Positions 5,982-10,882 of a stretch of 12,328 nucleotides of DNA are shown here, piece by piece; the first letter of the stretch is position 1; the number at the start of each line of letters is the position of its first letter. The stretch covers positions 1-12,328 of the forward strand of contig MFMA01000040.1 in NCBI GenBank assembly GCA_001783355.1. Reading direction: 5' to 3'. The notes under the pieces were generated by a model, which was not told the DNA's origin, did not search any database, and was given only the letters and a program-made list of their open reading frames with translations. Source of the stretch: Candidatus Kaiserbacteria bacterium RIFCSPLOWO2_01_FULL_54_20 (GTDB lineage Bacteria > Patescibacteriota > Minisyncoccia > Phycocordibacterales > UBA2100). A program made the translations under genes and the position numbers.

Positions 5982-6553
5982 ACCGTGCTACGCGAGCCGA
6001 GGTGCTTGAGCGCCGCGCCGAGTTTGTCCTTTATACTTTCGCCGACCGCGGCGGTGTCCTTGAGCGCTTTGCGGCACTCTGCCGCGCTGTAGCCGAGCGC
6101 CATCAGCGCCTCTATCACCTCCGCATCGGGGCCCGCGACGCCGCTTTGCACGCCGGTCTCAAGCTGCAACTTATCGCGCAGCTCCACTACGATGCGCTCG
6201 GCGCTCTTTTTGCCTATCCCAAACACTTTGGTCAGTGTTGCGGCGTCGCCCGCGGCTATCGCGCGCTTGAGCGCTGCGGGCTCGGCCACGCTCATGATAG
6301 AGAGCGCGGTTTTGGGCCCGACGCTCGAGACCGTCATCAGCTGGCGGAAAAAGGCGAGCTCCTCTTCCTGCGCAAATCCGTACAGGTCGATGGCGTCGTC
6401 GCGCACGGCGGTGTGGATGTGCAGAGAGACAGGCGCGCCCTCGGTGAGTGTAAATGCGAGCGGCACGCGGACGCAATAGCCGACCCCCTGCACATCGACG
6501 ACCACCGAGTCGCCCTGCCGCCCGCTCAAAACCCCCGTGAGCTTGCCGATCAT
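5978..6553 (-). CDS. ruvA: Holliday junction branch migration protein RuvA
   Basis: This 191-residue protein is close to the usual length of about 200. Domain I is the OB fold (about 1-62, MIGKLTGVLSG...VQGVGYCVRVP...IDLYGF). Domain II carries the two helix-hairpin-helix motifs VSSVGPKTALSIM and VFGIGKKSAERIV. Domain III is the small C-terminal helical domain (about 145-190, EVIEALMALGYSAAE) that contacts RuvB. RuvA binds four-way junctions as a tetramer and loads the RuvB motor, neither of which is in this window. It is the first gene of the minus-strand operon. The ATG at 6553 is five bases from the CTAGnnn array. A weak -10 candidate TAAGCT lies six bases before the ATG, inside the array. 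Confidence 0.97.
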   Translation of the reverse strand: MIGKLTGVLSGRQGDSVVVDVQGVGYCVRVPLAFTLTEGAPVSLHIHTAVRDDAIDLYGFAQEEELAFFRQLMTVSSVGPKTALSIMSVAEPAALKRAIAAGDAATLTKVFGIGKKSAERIVVELRDKLQLETGVQSGVAGPDAEVIEALMALGYSAAECRKALKDTAAVGESIKDKLGAALKHLGSRSTV

Positions 6554-6557
6554 GTCT

Positions 6558-6646
6558 CTAGCTTACAGCTTCTAAGGGCTAGGGGCTAGTAATTGCAAAA
6601 GAAGGCTTAAAATGCTAGAACCTAGAAGCTAGTCCCTAGCTACTAA
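6558..6646. repeat. 7-nt periodic CTAGnnn array between divergent ruvA and rpsT
   Basis: CTAG or a one- to two-base variant recurs every seven bases in two blocks. Block one starts at 6558, 6565 (ACAG), 6572 (CTAA), 6579 and 6586. Block two starts at 6615, 6622, 6629, 6636 and 6643 (CTAA). The blocks fill almost the whole gap between the start codons of ruvA (6553) and rpsT (6650). They can pair with each other: 6578-6590 with 6628-6640 gives 13 pairs, two of them G-U in RNA. An alternative perfect 8-bp pairing is 6567-6574 with 6623-6630. Any promoter for the two genes must lie within or between these repeats. Confidence 0.75.
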
Positions 6647-6649
6647 ATC

Positions 6650-6895
6650 ATGGCAATTACAAAGTCCGCCAAAAAAGCCCACCGCGCAGGCCTCCGCAAA
6701 AAGGCTTTTAATGATGTGCGCCGCAAGGCCATGTCTGTGGCGCTCAAGGGCGCGCGCCTGGCCAAAAAGGGCGACGTCGCGGCGCTCGCCGCGGCCTACA
6801 AGGCGATAGACAAGGCCGCAAAGCGCGGGCTTATAAAAAAGAACACGGCCGCCCGCCGCAAGGCCAAGGTCGCTAAGCTGCTTTCGACGAAGTAA
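6650..6895 (+). CDS. rpsT: 30S ribosomal protein S20
   Basis: The product is a basic 81-residue protein beginning MAITKSAKKAHRAGLRKKAFND and ending GLIKKNTAARRKAKVAKLLSTK. The N-terminal K-S-A-K-K and the C-terminal G-x-I-x-K-N-x-A-x-R-x-K pattern are diagnostic of bS20, which binds 16S rRNA during early 30S assembly. Length is near the usual 83-88. The start ATG follows the CTAGnnn array by three bases, and TACT lies just upstream at an N5 distance as a weak -10 candidate. No Shine-Dalgarno sequence is seen. Four bases after the stop lies the 3' CCA of a tRNA on the opposite strand, with no terminator between them. Confidence 0.97.
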   Translation: MAITKSAKKAHRAGLRKKAFNDVRRKAMSVALKGARLAKKGDVAALAAAYKAIDKAAKRGLIKKNTAARRKAKVAKLLSTK

Positions 6896-6899
6896 CTCT

Positions 6900-6974
6900 T
6901 GGTGCTCCCGGCAGGAATCGAACCTGCACCTCTTCCTTCGGAGGGAAGTGTTCTGTCCATTAGACTACGAGAGC
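6900..6974 (-). tRNA. tRNA-Arg (anticodon CCG), CCA encoded
   Basis: The minus strand folds with acceptor GCTCTCG/CGGGAGC (one T-G pair), D arm, anticodon stem CTTCC/GGAAG and loop CTCCGAA giving CCG, and T loop TTCGATT. The discriminator is A, and an encoded CCA lies at 6900-6902. It reads CGG. It is the only tRNA in this window with a genomic CCA. The upstream tRNA-Arg(GCG) is 33 bases away, so both are probably processed from one transcript. Confidence 0.96.
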
Positions 6975-7007
6975 GTATGCTCACTTTAGCGTATTTTTTG
7001 TCTTTTG

Positions 7008-7079
7008 TGCTCCCGCCAAGAATCGAACTTGGATCGGTAGATCCGCAATCTACTATTCTATCCGTTGAACTACGGGAGC
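7008..7079 (-). tRNA. tRNA-Arg (anticodon GCG)
   Basis: The minus strand folds with a perfect acceptor GCTCCCG/CGGGAGC, anticodon stem GTAGA/TCTAC and loop TTGCGGA giving anticodon GCG with G37. The T loop is TTCGATT, the discriminator is A and no CCA is encoded. It reads CGC and CGU through G34. Most bacteria read these codons with tRNA-Arg(ACG) deaminated to ICG by TadA, so a G34 form is uncommon. The 5' end lies 15 bases after the stop of the membrane-protein gene at 7095, so it may ride on that transcript. Confidence 0.93.
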
Positions 7080-7094
7080 AGTCGCTCTTTTGTA

Positions 7095-7580
7095 TCACAA
7101 ACCAAGCATCTGCGCGATGTGGTGCCCCAGATGCGCCGTCTGCTCCTCTTCTTTGGCAAAACGCTTTATGTACGCGCGCACGTTTTGCGCGCGGCCGGGG
7201 TCGCCGAGCGATATCACCAACTGTGGGTGGAGTATCCCTTGTGTAGAAATGAGTAGGTGCGCCTGCCTGCCGGCAGGCAGGGGTCCGTGTGTCCCTTCAA
7301 TCCAAAACGAGACAACACTGTCCCAGCGGTACAAGGTGCCGTCCATCGACACGCCGCGCGGGTTGAGGCCGACCGTATGCTCGCGCGGGCCGCGGTGCAC
7401 CAGTATGCCCAAAGAGCCCGCCGCAAGAAATATAATGACCGCCAAGAGCGGATTGCCCAACACTATCGACAGCACCGCCGCGGCCAGGGCAATGAGCCCC
7501 AAGCCCCAATACCAATCAATGGTGCGCTCGGTGTGCGTATGCGTATCAACGCTCCACTGTATGCCGCCGTCTTCTGCCAT
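7095..7580 (-). CDS. two-TM membrane protein with small C-terminal domain, unknown function
   Basis: The product has 161 residues. A short polar start is followed by two close hydrophobic helices (about 22-41 WYWGLGLIALAAAVLSIVLG and 43-61 PLLAVIIFLAAGSLGILV). After these comes a cytosolic-type beta-rich domain with VGLNPRGVSMDGTLYRWDSVVSFWIE, HLLISTQGILHPQLVISLGD and a helical end. The architecture (helical hairpin plus a PH-like beta domain) is seen in uncharacterised proteins of Patescibacteria. This is recollection of pattern, not a search result. The LPAGRQA segment (about 101-107) is encoded by a 20-bp palindrome that looks inserted. The start at 7580 is set by the -10 box TATACT six bases upstream. 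Confidence 0.8.
   Translation of the reverse strand: MAEDGGIQWSVDTHTHTERTIDWYWGLGLIALAAAVLSIVLGNPLLAVIIFLAAGSLGILVHRGPREHTVGLNPRGVSMDGTLYRWDSVVSFWIEGTHGPLPAGRQAHLLISTQGILHPQLVISLGDPGRAQNVRAYIKRFAKEEEQTAHLGHHIAQMLGL
7262..7281. repeat. 20-bp perfect palindrome inserted in frame, encodes PAGRQ
   Basis: CCTGCCTGCC at 7262-7271 is followed directly by its exact reverse complement at 7272-7281. On the coding (minus) strand it is read as PAGRQ between THGPL and AHLLIS. These residues are polar and short between two predicted beta strands, so the insertion probably lengthens a loop. No other copy of this exact palindrome is in the window. Confidence 0.75.
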
Positions 7581-7586
7581 GGCTTT

Positions 7587-7592
7587 AGTATA
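7587..7592 (-). promoter_or_regulatory. -10 box of a leaderless promoter for the 7580 gene
   Basis: The minus strand reads TATACT, then six bases, then ATG at 7580. No Shine-Dalgarno sequence is present. A -35-like TTGGCG lies 14 bases upstream, a short spacer. The box falls in the 17-base gap after the stop of the UDG-like gene, so the membrane-protein gene can be transcribed separately from it. Confidence 0.55.
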
Positions 7593-7597
7593 AACCC

Positions 7598-8254
7598 TTA
7601 AATCGCCGCCAATATTTTTCTCACACGCGGTACGACCTTGTTTATATTCATCCAGCCGCGGCCTACCGGGTAGAAGCAGGGGTATATCGCATAGATTCTT
7701 TTTCCAACCCGCAATTCTTCATATTGAGCGCCCGAATAATCGCTCACGTGGACTGGTTTATCAAGAAGGACGCTAGAAACTTGGTTGCCAAACGTAATGA
7801 CATGACTCGCGTTGAGCAACTCTAATTCTTTCAGAAACCCCTCGCGCGAGTCGTAGAAAACCCTATCGTGGAGCGGGCGGGCATCCGACTGTGTCGCCTT
7901 TGCCAAGTTGGTGCTGAAAATTTTTTGGGCGGCAATGTAGGAGTATACGATGTCCGTAAATGCAGGCGTCCAGTCTGTGGGTTTTAGTTGCTGGGTCGTT
8001 TCAAACAATTCTTTGCTCAATATTCCAATCATATAAAACAGTTTCCATGTCTGTTTTAGTCCGAGCCAGGGCGCGCGCATGCCCGCCCACGCGGGCAGGG
8101 CAGAGACATTGCGTGCGGTCGGGTTCATAAACACCAACACTAACTTCGGCGACTTAGTACACCCAGTCCCATAAATAGGCGAGTATTTAGAGTCGCCGTG
8201 CTTTTTGTGGAGCCGGTCTATCCCTGCGTGCGTTTTGGTGAGTTGCAAATTCAT
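7598..8254 (-). CDS. uracil-DNA glycosylase superfamily protein
   Basis: This 218-residue soluble protein resembles the UDG fold used in base excision repair. LVFMNPTARN (about 40-49) takes the place of the family's first active-site loop (GxNPG-like in the Mug/TDG branch). ASHVITFGNQVSSVLL matches the central strand-helix (V-x-x-L-G-N-x-A-x-x-x-L). The last part, IYPCFYPVGRGWMNINKVVPRVRKIL, takes the place of the H-P-S DNA-intercalation loop and final helix. The canonical catalytic residues are not obvious, so glycosylase activity is inference. A short palindrome encodes LPAWAGM at about 53-59. The start codon lies only three bases after the 3' end of tRNA-Ser on the same strand, with no promoter or ribosome site between them. 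Confidence 0.65.
   Translation of the reverse strand: MNLQLTKTHAGIDRLHKKHGDSKYSPIYGTGCTKSPKLVLVFMNPTARNVSALPAWAGMRAPWLGLKQTWKLFYMIGILSKELFETTQQLKPTDWTPAFTDIVYSYIAAQKIFSTNLAKATQSDARPLHDRVFYDSREGFLKELELLNASHVITFGNQVSSVLLDKPVHVSDYSGAQYEELRVGKRIYAIYPCFYPVGRGWMNINKVVPRVRKILAAI
8080..8097. repeat. palindrome inserted in frame in the UDG-like gene, encodes PAWAGM
   Basis: TGCCCGC at 8080-8086 and GCGGGCA at 8091-8097 are exact complements around CCAC. On the coding strand the segment reads LPAWAGM, between TARNVSA and RAPWLG. It directly follows the predicted first active-site loop. It resembles the other in-frame palindromes of the window in size and in yielding a small neutral peptide. Confidence 0.55.
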
Positions 8255-8257
8255 TTG

Positions 8258-8342
8258 CGGTGGGGGGAGGATTCGAACCTCCGATACCTTTCGGTATGTT
8301 TGTTTTCAAGACAAATCGTTTCAGCCACTCACGCACCCCACC
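8258..8342 (-). tRNA. tRNA-Ser (anticodon UGA)
   Basis: An 85-nt class II tRNA lies on the minus strand. It has acceptor GGTGGGG/CCCCACC, anticodon stem TTTGT/ACAAA and loop CTTGAAA giving UGA. The long variable arm forms CATACC-GAAA-GGTATC. The T loop is TTCGAAT and the discriminator is G73, as expected for serine tRNAs. CCA is not encoded. The bases after G73 are CAA and then the ATG of the UDG-like gene. Confidence 0.96.
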
Positions 8343-8378
8343 GTATCTAAAACGATACCTTTTTTGGCTTTTATTGGC

Positions 8379-8384
8379 TACACT
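8379..8384 (+). promoter_or_regulatory. -10 box of a leaderless promoter for the DUF6884-like gene
   Basis: GGC-TACACT is followed by exactly six bases and then ATG at 8391. This is the polA arrangement with one base changed in the -10 box. No Shine-Dalgarno sequence precedes the ATG. The box starts the five-gene plus-strand block and is divergent from tRNA-Ser. Confidence 0.5.
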
Positions 8385-8390
8385 TTGGGC

Positions 8391-8822
8391 ATGCGTACCG
8401 TTGTCTTCATTTCCTGCGTGAGTAAGAAGTTGTCTCGGCCTGCGAAGGCGCAAGAGCTTTATATCAGTCCGCTATTTAAACTCAACTTGGCCTACGCCAA
8501 GAGTTTGAGGCCCGACAAAATTTTTATACTCTCTGCCCGGCACGGGCTCCTAGGGCTCAACGACCGGATTGCTCCGTACGACACGACGCTCAACACCATG
8601 CCGGACAAAAAGCGAAAGGTTTGGGGCGGCAAGGTTATGCGGCAACTGCGGGGGAAGGTAGATCTTAAAAAAGACACTTTCGTATTTCTTGCGGGCGGGC
8701 GCTACCGGAAGTATCTGATGCCGCACATGAAGCACGTGAAGGTTCCGATGATGCACCTCGGCATCGGCAAGCAGCTGCACTTCTTAAAAAAGAACACCCG
8801 GTTAAAACATGGCCTCCGCTAA
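8391..8822 (+). CDS. DUF6884-like protein
   Basis: The product has 143 residues from the ATG six bases after the -10 box. An in-frame start further upstream would run through tRNA-Ser and is rejected. The sequence shows VVFISCVSKKL at the N-terminus, AQELYISPLFKLNLAYAKSL, FILSARHGLLGLNDRIAPYDTTLNTM and FVFLAGGRYRKYL. This order (C-x-S-K-K, A-x-E-L-Y-x-S-x-L-F, L-S-A-x-H-G-L-L, P-Y-D-x-T-L) is the hallmark of DUF6884, whose biochemical function is not established. Its last 14 bases overlap the start of the GIY-YIG-like gene in another frame, so the two are made together. It heads a transcript that also carries ruvX. Confidence 0.75.
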   Translation: MRTVVFISCVSKKLSRPAKAQELYISPLFKLNLAYAKSLRPDKIFILSARHGLLGLNDRIAPYDTTLNTMPDKKRKVWGGKVMRQLRGKVDLKKDTFVFLAGGRYRKYLMPHMKHVKVPMMHLGIGKQLHFLKKNTRLKHGLR

Positions 8823-9438
8823 TTGCGCACAACTGCATAGGTGGGCAAACACACTGCCGCTTTTTAAATTTCCGTTTGATGAGAGCAACATCCCGGAGGA
8901 TGGCATTTACCTGTTGTTTCAAAAAGGGGAGCGCGCGCACGGCACCAACCGCATTGTGCGGGTCGGCACGCACACCGGCGCGGGGCAATTGCGCTCGCGC
9001 CTGTGTCAGCACTTTTTGATGGAGAACAAAGACCGCAGTATTTTTAGAAAAAACATTGGTCGCTGCCTCCTCAACAAAACAAAGGACCCGTTTTTAAAGT
9101 GGTGGGAGATAGATTTGACCCCAAAGCAGGCACGCGACTTGCACGGGCGGAGAGTGGATGGCATAAAAAAAGAAAAGCTGGAGAAAGAAATCTCAAAGTA
9201 CTTGCGCGATAATTTTAGTTTTGCGGTCGTGCGCGTGGATAACAAAATACAACGGCTCGCCCTTGAGGCAAAATTGGTTTCGACTTTGTCTTTGTGCGGG
9301 GAGTGCAAGCCCTCGCGCAGCTGGCTCGGCCGCTACTCGCCGCTGAAGAAAATCCGCGAGAGCGGATTGTGGCAAGTGCAAGGGTTGTACGGAGAGCCCC
9401 TAACGGCCAAAGATTTTGTATACTTGAATGACGCATGA
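8809..9438 (+). CDS. GIY-YIG-superfamily nuclease-like protein
   Basis: This 209-residue protein has the layout of a GIY-YIG nuclease. GIY is at residues 32-34, and RVG (51-53) stands where YIG is expected. The following helix has Arg64 and His68 in LRSRLCQHF, and a later helix LALEAKLVSTL offers Glu153 as the metal-binding glutamate. The end SRSWLGRYSPLKKIRESGLWQVQGL is well conserved in appearance and may bind DNA. The sequence KDRSIFRKNIGRCLL (74-88) is an insertion relative to the minimal domain. The Tyr of the second motif is replaced by Arg, so activity is likely but not certain. It overlaps the DUF6884-like gene by 14 bases and ruvX by 4 (ATGA). Possible roles are DNA repair or a restriction-like defence nuclease. 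Confidence 0.65.
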   Translation: MASANCAQLHRWANTLPLFKFPFDESNIPEDGIYLLFQKGERAHGTNRIVRVGTHTGAGQLRSRLCQHFLMENKDRSIFRKNIGRCLLNKTKDPFLKWWEIDLTPKQARDLHGRRVDGIKKEKLEKEISKYLRDNFSFAVVRVDNKIQRLALEAKLVSTLSLCGECKPSRSWLGRYSPLKKIRESGLWQVQGLYGEPLTAKDFVYLNDA

Positions 9439-9848
9439 AATATCTGGGCATTGATTACGGGACAAAAAATATAGGCGTTGCCGTTTCGGATGACAACGGC
9501 TCGGTGGCCTTTCCGCACTCGGTCGTGCCCGCGGGGCGCGACGCCATTTCAAAAATTGCAGCGCTTGCCAAAGAGGTTGGAGCAGGTGCGGTCGTGATGG
9601 GCGAGTCGCGCAACTTCGCGGGGGAGAAAAATGAGGTGATGGAAGACATTGAGCAGTTTAAAAACGACATCGGCGAGCTTGCGGGGGTGCCGGTGCACTA
9701 CGAGCGGGAGTTCTTTACCTCCGCACTTGCCGCGCGGCAATTTGCGCCGGAAGAAGGCTCCCGCAAGGCAAACCCATCGCAAGATAAGCTCGACGCCTCG
9801 GCGGCGGCTTTGATTTTGCAGAGCTATCTCGATAGACTAAAGAAATGA
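9435..9848 (+). CDS. ruvX: RuvX/YqgF-family putative Holliday junction resolvase
   Basis: The product is 137 residues, the usual length for YqgF. It has the RNase H-like fold start YLGIDYGTKNIGVAVSD (first catalytic Asp in IDYG), a central AVVMGESRN in place of the usual VVGLPLN, and YEREFFTSALA in place of DERLTT. The C-terminal DKLDASAAALILQSYLDR holds the last catalytic Asp. In well-studied bacteria the family also acts in 16S rRNA 5' maturation, so both a rRNA-processing and a resolvase role are open. The divergent central motifs deserve caution. The ATG overlaps the stop of the GIY-YIG-like gene, and its own stop overlaps the next ATG, both as ATGA. Confidence 0.85.
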   Translation: MKYLGIDYGTKNIGVAVSDDNGSVAFPHSVVPAGRDAISKIAALAKEVGAGAVVMGESRNFAGEKNEVMEDIEQFKNDIGELAGVPVHYEREFFTSALAARQFAPEEGSRKANPSQDKLDASAAALILQSYLDRLKK

Positions 9849-10165
9849 TCACGATGGACGACTTTAAAAAGGTCGAAATACAAATCGGCGAAATTGTTTC
9901 CGTCGAACATATAGAGGGGAGCGACAAGCTGCTTAAGCTCAAAGTAAATTTTGGCGATTACGAACGACAAGTACTTTCAGGCATCAAGGTGTACTTCCCC
10001 GACCCACAAGCGCTGGTGGGGAAGCGCTGCCCGTTTGTCACCAACTTGGCACCCAGAGTGATGATGGGGCTTGAGAGCCAGGCCATGATACTCGCTACGG
10101 GTGGCGTCGACACCCCTTTTGCTCTGTTTGAAACAACGGGGACGCCGGGCGACCGCGTTAAGTAA
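9845..10165 (+). CDS. tRNA-binding OB-fold protein (Trbp111 / MetRS C-terminal domain type)
   Basis: The 106-residue product is a stand-alone tRNA-binding domain. It starts DDFKKVEIQIGEIVSVEHIEGSDKLLKLKVNFGD, then RQVLSGIKVYFPDPQALVGKRCPFVTNLAPRVMMGLESQAMILA. This is the classic pattern of Trbp111, CsaA and the dimerisation domain at the end of MetG (F-x-K-V-[DE]-x-R-V-G-x-I, L-x-x-G-I, N-L-x-P-R-K-x-x-G-x-x-S-x-G-M). A small dimeric tRNA chaperone or a split-off MetRS domain are both possible, and metG itself is not in the window. The ATG at 9845 overlaps the ruvX stop. The ATG at 9854 is an alternative, three codons later. Confidence 0.9.
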   Translation: MITMDDFKKVEIQIGEIVSVEHIEGSDKLLKLKVNFGDYERQVLSGIKVYFPDPQALVGKRCPFVTNLAPRVMMGLESQAMILATGGVDTPFALFETTGTPGDRVK

Positions 10166-10776
10166 TGTATTTTATCGAACACATAACGACGGCGCACGAG
10201 CGCGGCTGGCAGTGGCTGGTCGAGCACGCGCGTAGCCACTTTGCACTGCTGTGGCTTGGGCTCCTGGGGTTTGCCGACACCGTATTTTTTCCCATTTCGG
10301 TAGAGGCATTTCTGGCGGTGCTGGTGTTGGCGCACCGCGAACGGTGGAAGACGTTTCTTGCGGTGTCGTGGCTCTCGTCCATCATCGGTGCCGCGGCAGG
10401 GTATTGGATATTATTTTGGGCCTTCCGGTCTTTTGGCGAGCCGCTCCTCGCTTCGTGGGGACTTGTTGACGCGTACGCGAGCGCGCAAGCGCTCCTCGGC
10501 GGGCAGATATTTTTTGCAATGCTGTTGGCGTCTTTTACGCCGCTTCCGGACAAAGTTTTTATTTATGCGGCCGGAGTGCTCGGCTCGCCCTTTGTGCCCT
10601 TTGTCCTCGGGTTTGCAATCGGCCGCGGCGGCCGCATGGGGGTGGTTACGTACCTGGTATGGAAGTTCGGCGCGCCGGTGCTCGAGCTGGTCAACAAGTA
10701 TTCGATCTGGACGGCCGTTGCGGCTATCGCACTTTTGGTCGCGTATGCTATCGTGCACTGGCGCCTGCTTTTCTAG
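10165..10776 (+). CDS. YqaA/DedA (SNARE-associated type) membrane protein
   Basis: The 203-residue product has about four to five hydrophobic segments. After a polar start it shows LLWLGLLGFADTVFFPISVEAFLAVLVLA (about 29-57), a helix near 66-86 with GAAAGYWILFWAF, and then LLASFTPLPDKVFIYAAGVLGSPFVPFVLGFAIGRGGR. The last helix is near 182-200. The conserved F-T-P-x-P-x-K-V-F-x-x-A-A-G block and the following G-R-x-x-R are typical of YqaA/DedA proteins, some of which flip lipid carriers such as undecaprenyl phosphate. Its ATG shares one base with the stop of the tRNA-binding protein (TAATG), indicating coupled translation. It is the last gene of the block. Its stop is 14 bases before tRNA-Arg. 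Confidence 0.85.
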   Translation: MYFIEHITTAHERGWQWLVEHARSHFALLWLGLLGFADTVFFPISVEAFLAVLVLAHRERWKTFLAVSWLSSIIGAAAGYWILFWAFRSFGEPLLASWGLVDAYASAQALLGGQIFFAMLLASFTPLPDKVFIYAAGVLGSPFVPFVLGFAIGRGGRMGVVTYLVWKFGAPVLELVNKYSIWTAVAAIALLVAYAIVHWRLLF

Positions 10777-10782
10777 TAGTAT
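10777..10782 (+). promoter_or_regulatory. possible -10 box of tRNA-Arg(UCU)
   Basis: TAGTAT directly after the YqaA-type stop codon would place the transcript start near 10789-10790, one or two bases before the tRNA 5' end at 10791. No good -35 box is visible. Read-through from the upstream operon is the alternative. Confidence 0.3.
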
Positions 10783-10790
10783 TGGGGTAC

Positions 10791-10862
10791 GCCCTTGTAG
10801 TTAAATGGATATAACAGCGGACTTCTAAGCCGCGATTCGAGGTTCGATTCCTCGCGAGGGCA
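10791..10862 (+). tRNA. tRNA-Arg (anticodon UCU)
   Basis: A 72-nt tRNA with acceptor GCCCTTG/CGAGGGC (one T-G pair), D stem GTTA/TAAC, anticodon loop CTTCTAA giving UCU, T arm CGAGG-TTCGATT-CCTCG, and discriminator A. CCA is not encoded. The last pair of the anticodon stem is an A31-G39 mismatch. It reads AGA. It is the third arginine tRNA in this window. Confidence 0.95.
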
Positions 10863-10870
10863 CAACGGTA

Positions 10871-10876
10871 TATACT
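10871..10876 (+). promoter_or_regulatory. -10 box of a leaderless promoter for pyrD
   Basis: TATACT lies eight bases after the tRNA-Arg 3' end and exactly six bases before the pyrD ATG at 10883. The -35 region falls inside the tRNA gene (bases near 10848-10853) and looks weak. No Shine-Dalgarno sequence is present. Confidence 0.55.
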
Positions 10877-10882
10877 GCACGT

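Noticed and set aside
5963..6589. 208-codon plus-strand open frame over ruvA, and 5400-5972 over the MurE-like gene
   Set aside because: Both are antisense to genes with unmistakable domain motifs, and the translations are low-complexity Arg/His/Leu-rich strings.
6558..6646. CRISPR array
   Set aside because: The period is seven bases with a four-base core, far too short for CRISPR repeats and spacers, and no cas gene is in the window.
6899..7246. Plus-strand frame across the two tRNA-Arg genes containing PAGIEPAP and PRIELGS
   Set aside because: These peptides are typical artefacts of translating tRNA T arms on the wrong strand, and there is no supporting start signal.
7262..8097. Insertion sequence or transposon remnants around the in-frame palindromes
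   Set aside because: No transposase, long terminal repeats or target duplications are visible, and the host genes are intact.
8343..8366. Hairpin GTATC/GATAC followed by six T, terminator-like on the plus strand
   Set aside because: The stem is only five base pairs and there is no plus-strand gene upstream for it to end. A 10-base match between this site and the tRNA-Ser variable arm was also seen but is probably chance.
8205..8390. Upstream in-frame extension of the DUF6884-like protein
   Set aside because: It would run through the whole tRNA-Ser gene. The ATG at 8391 has a -10 box at the usual six-base distance and begins right at the conserved N-terminal motif.
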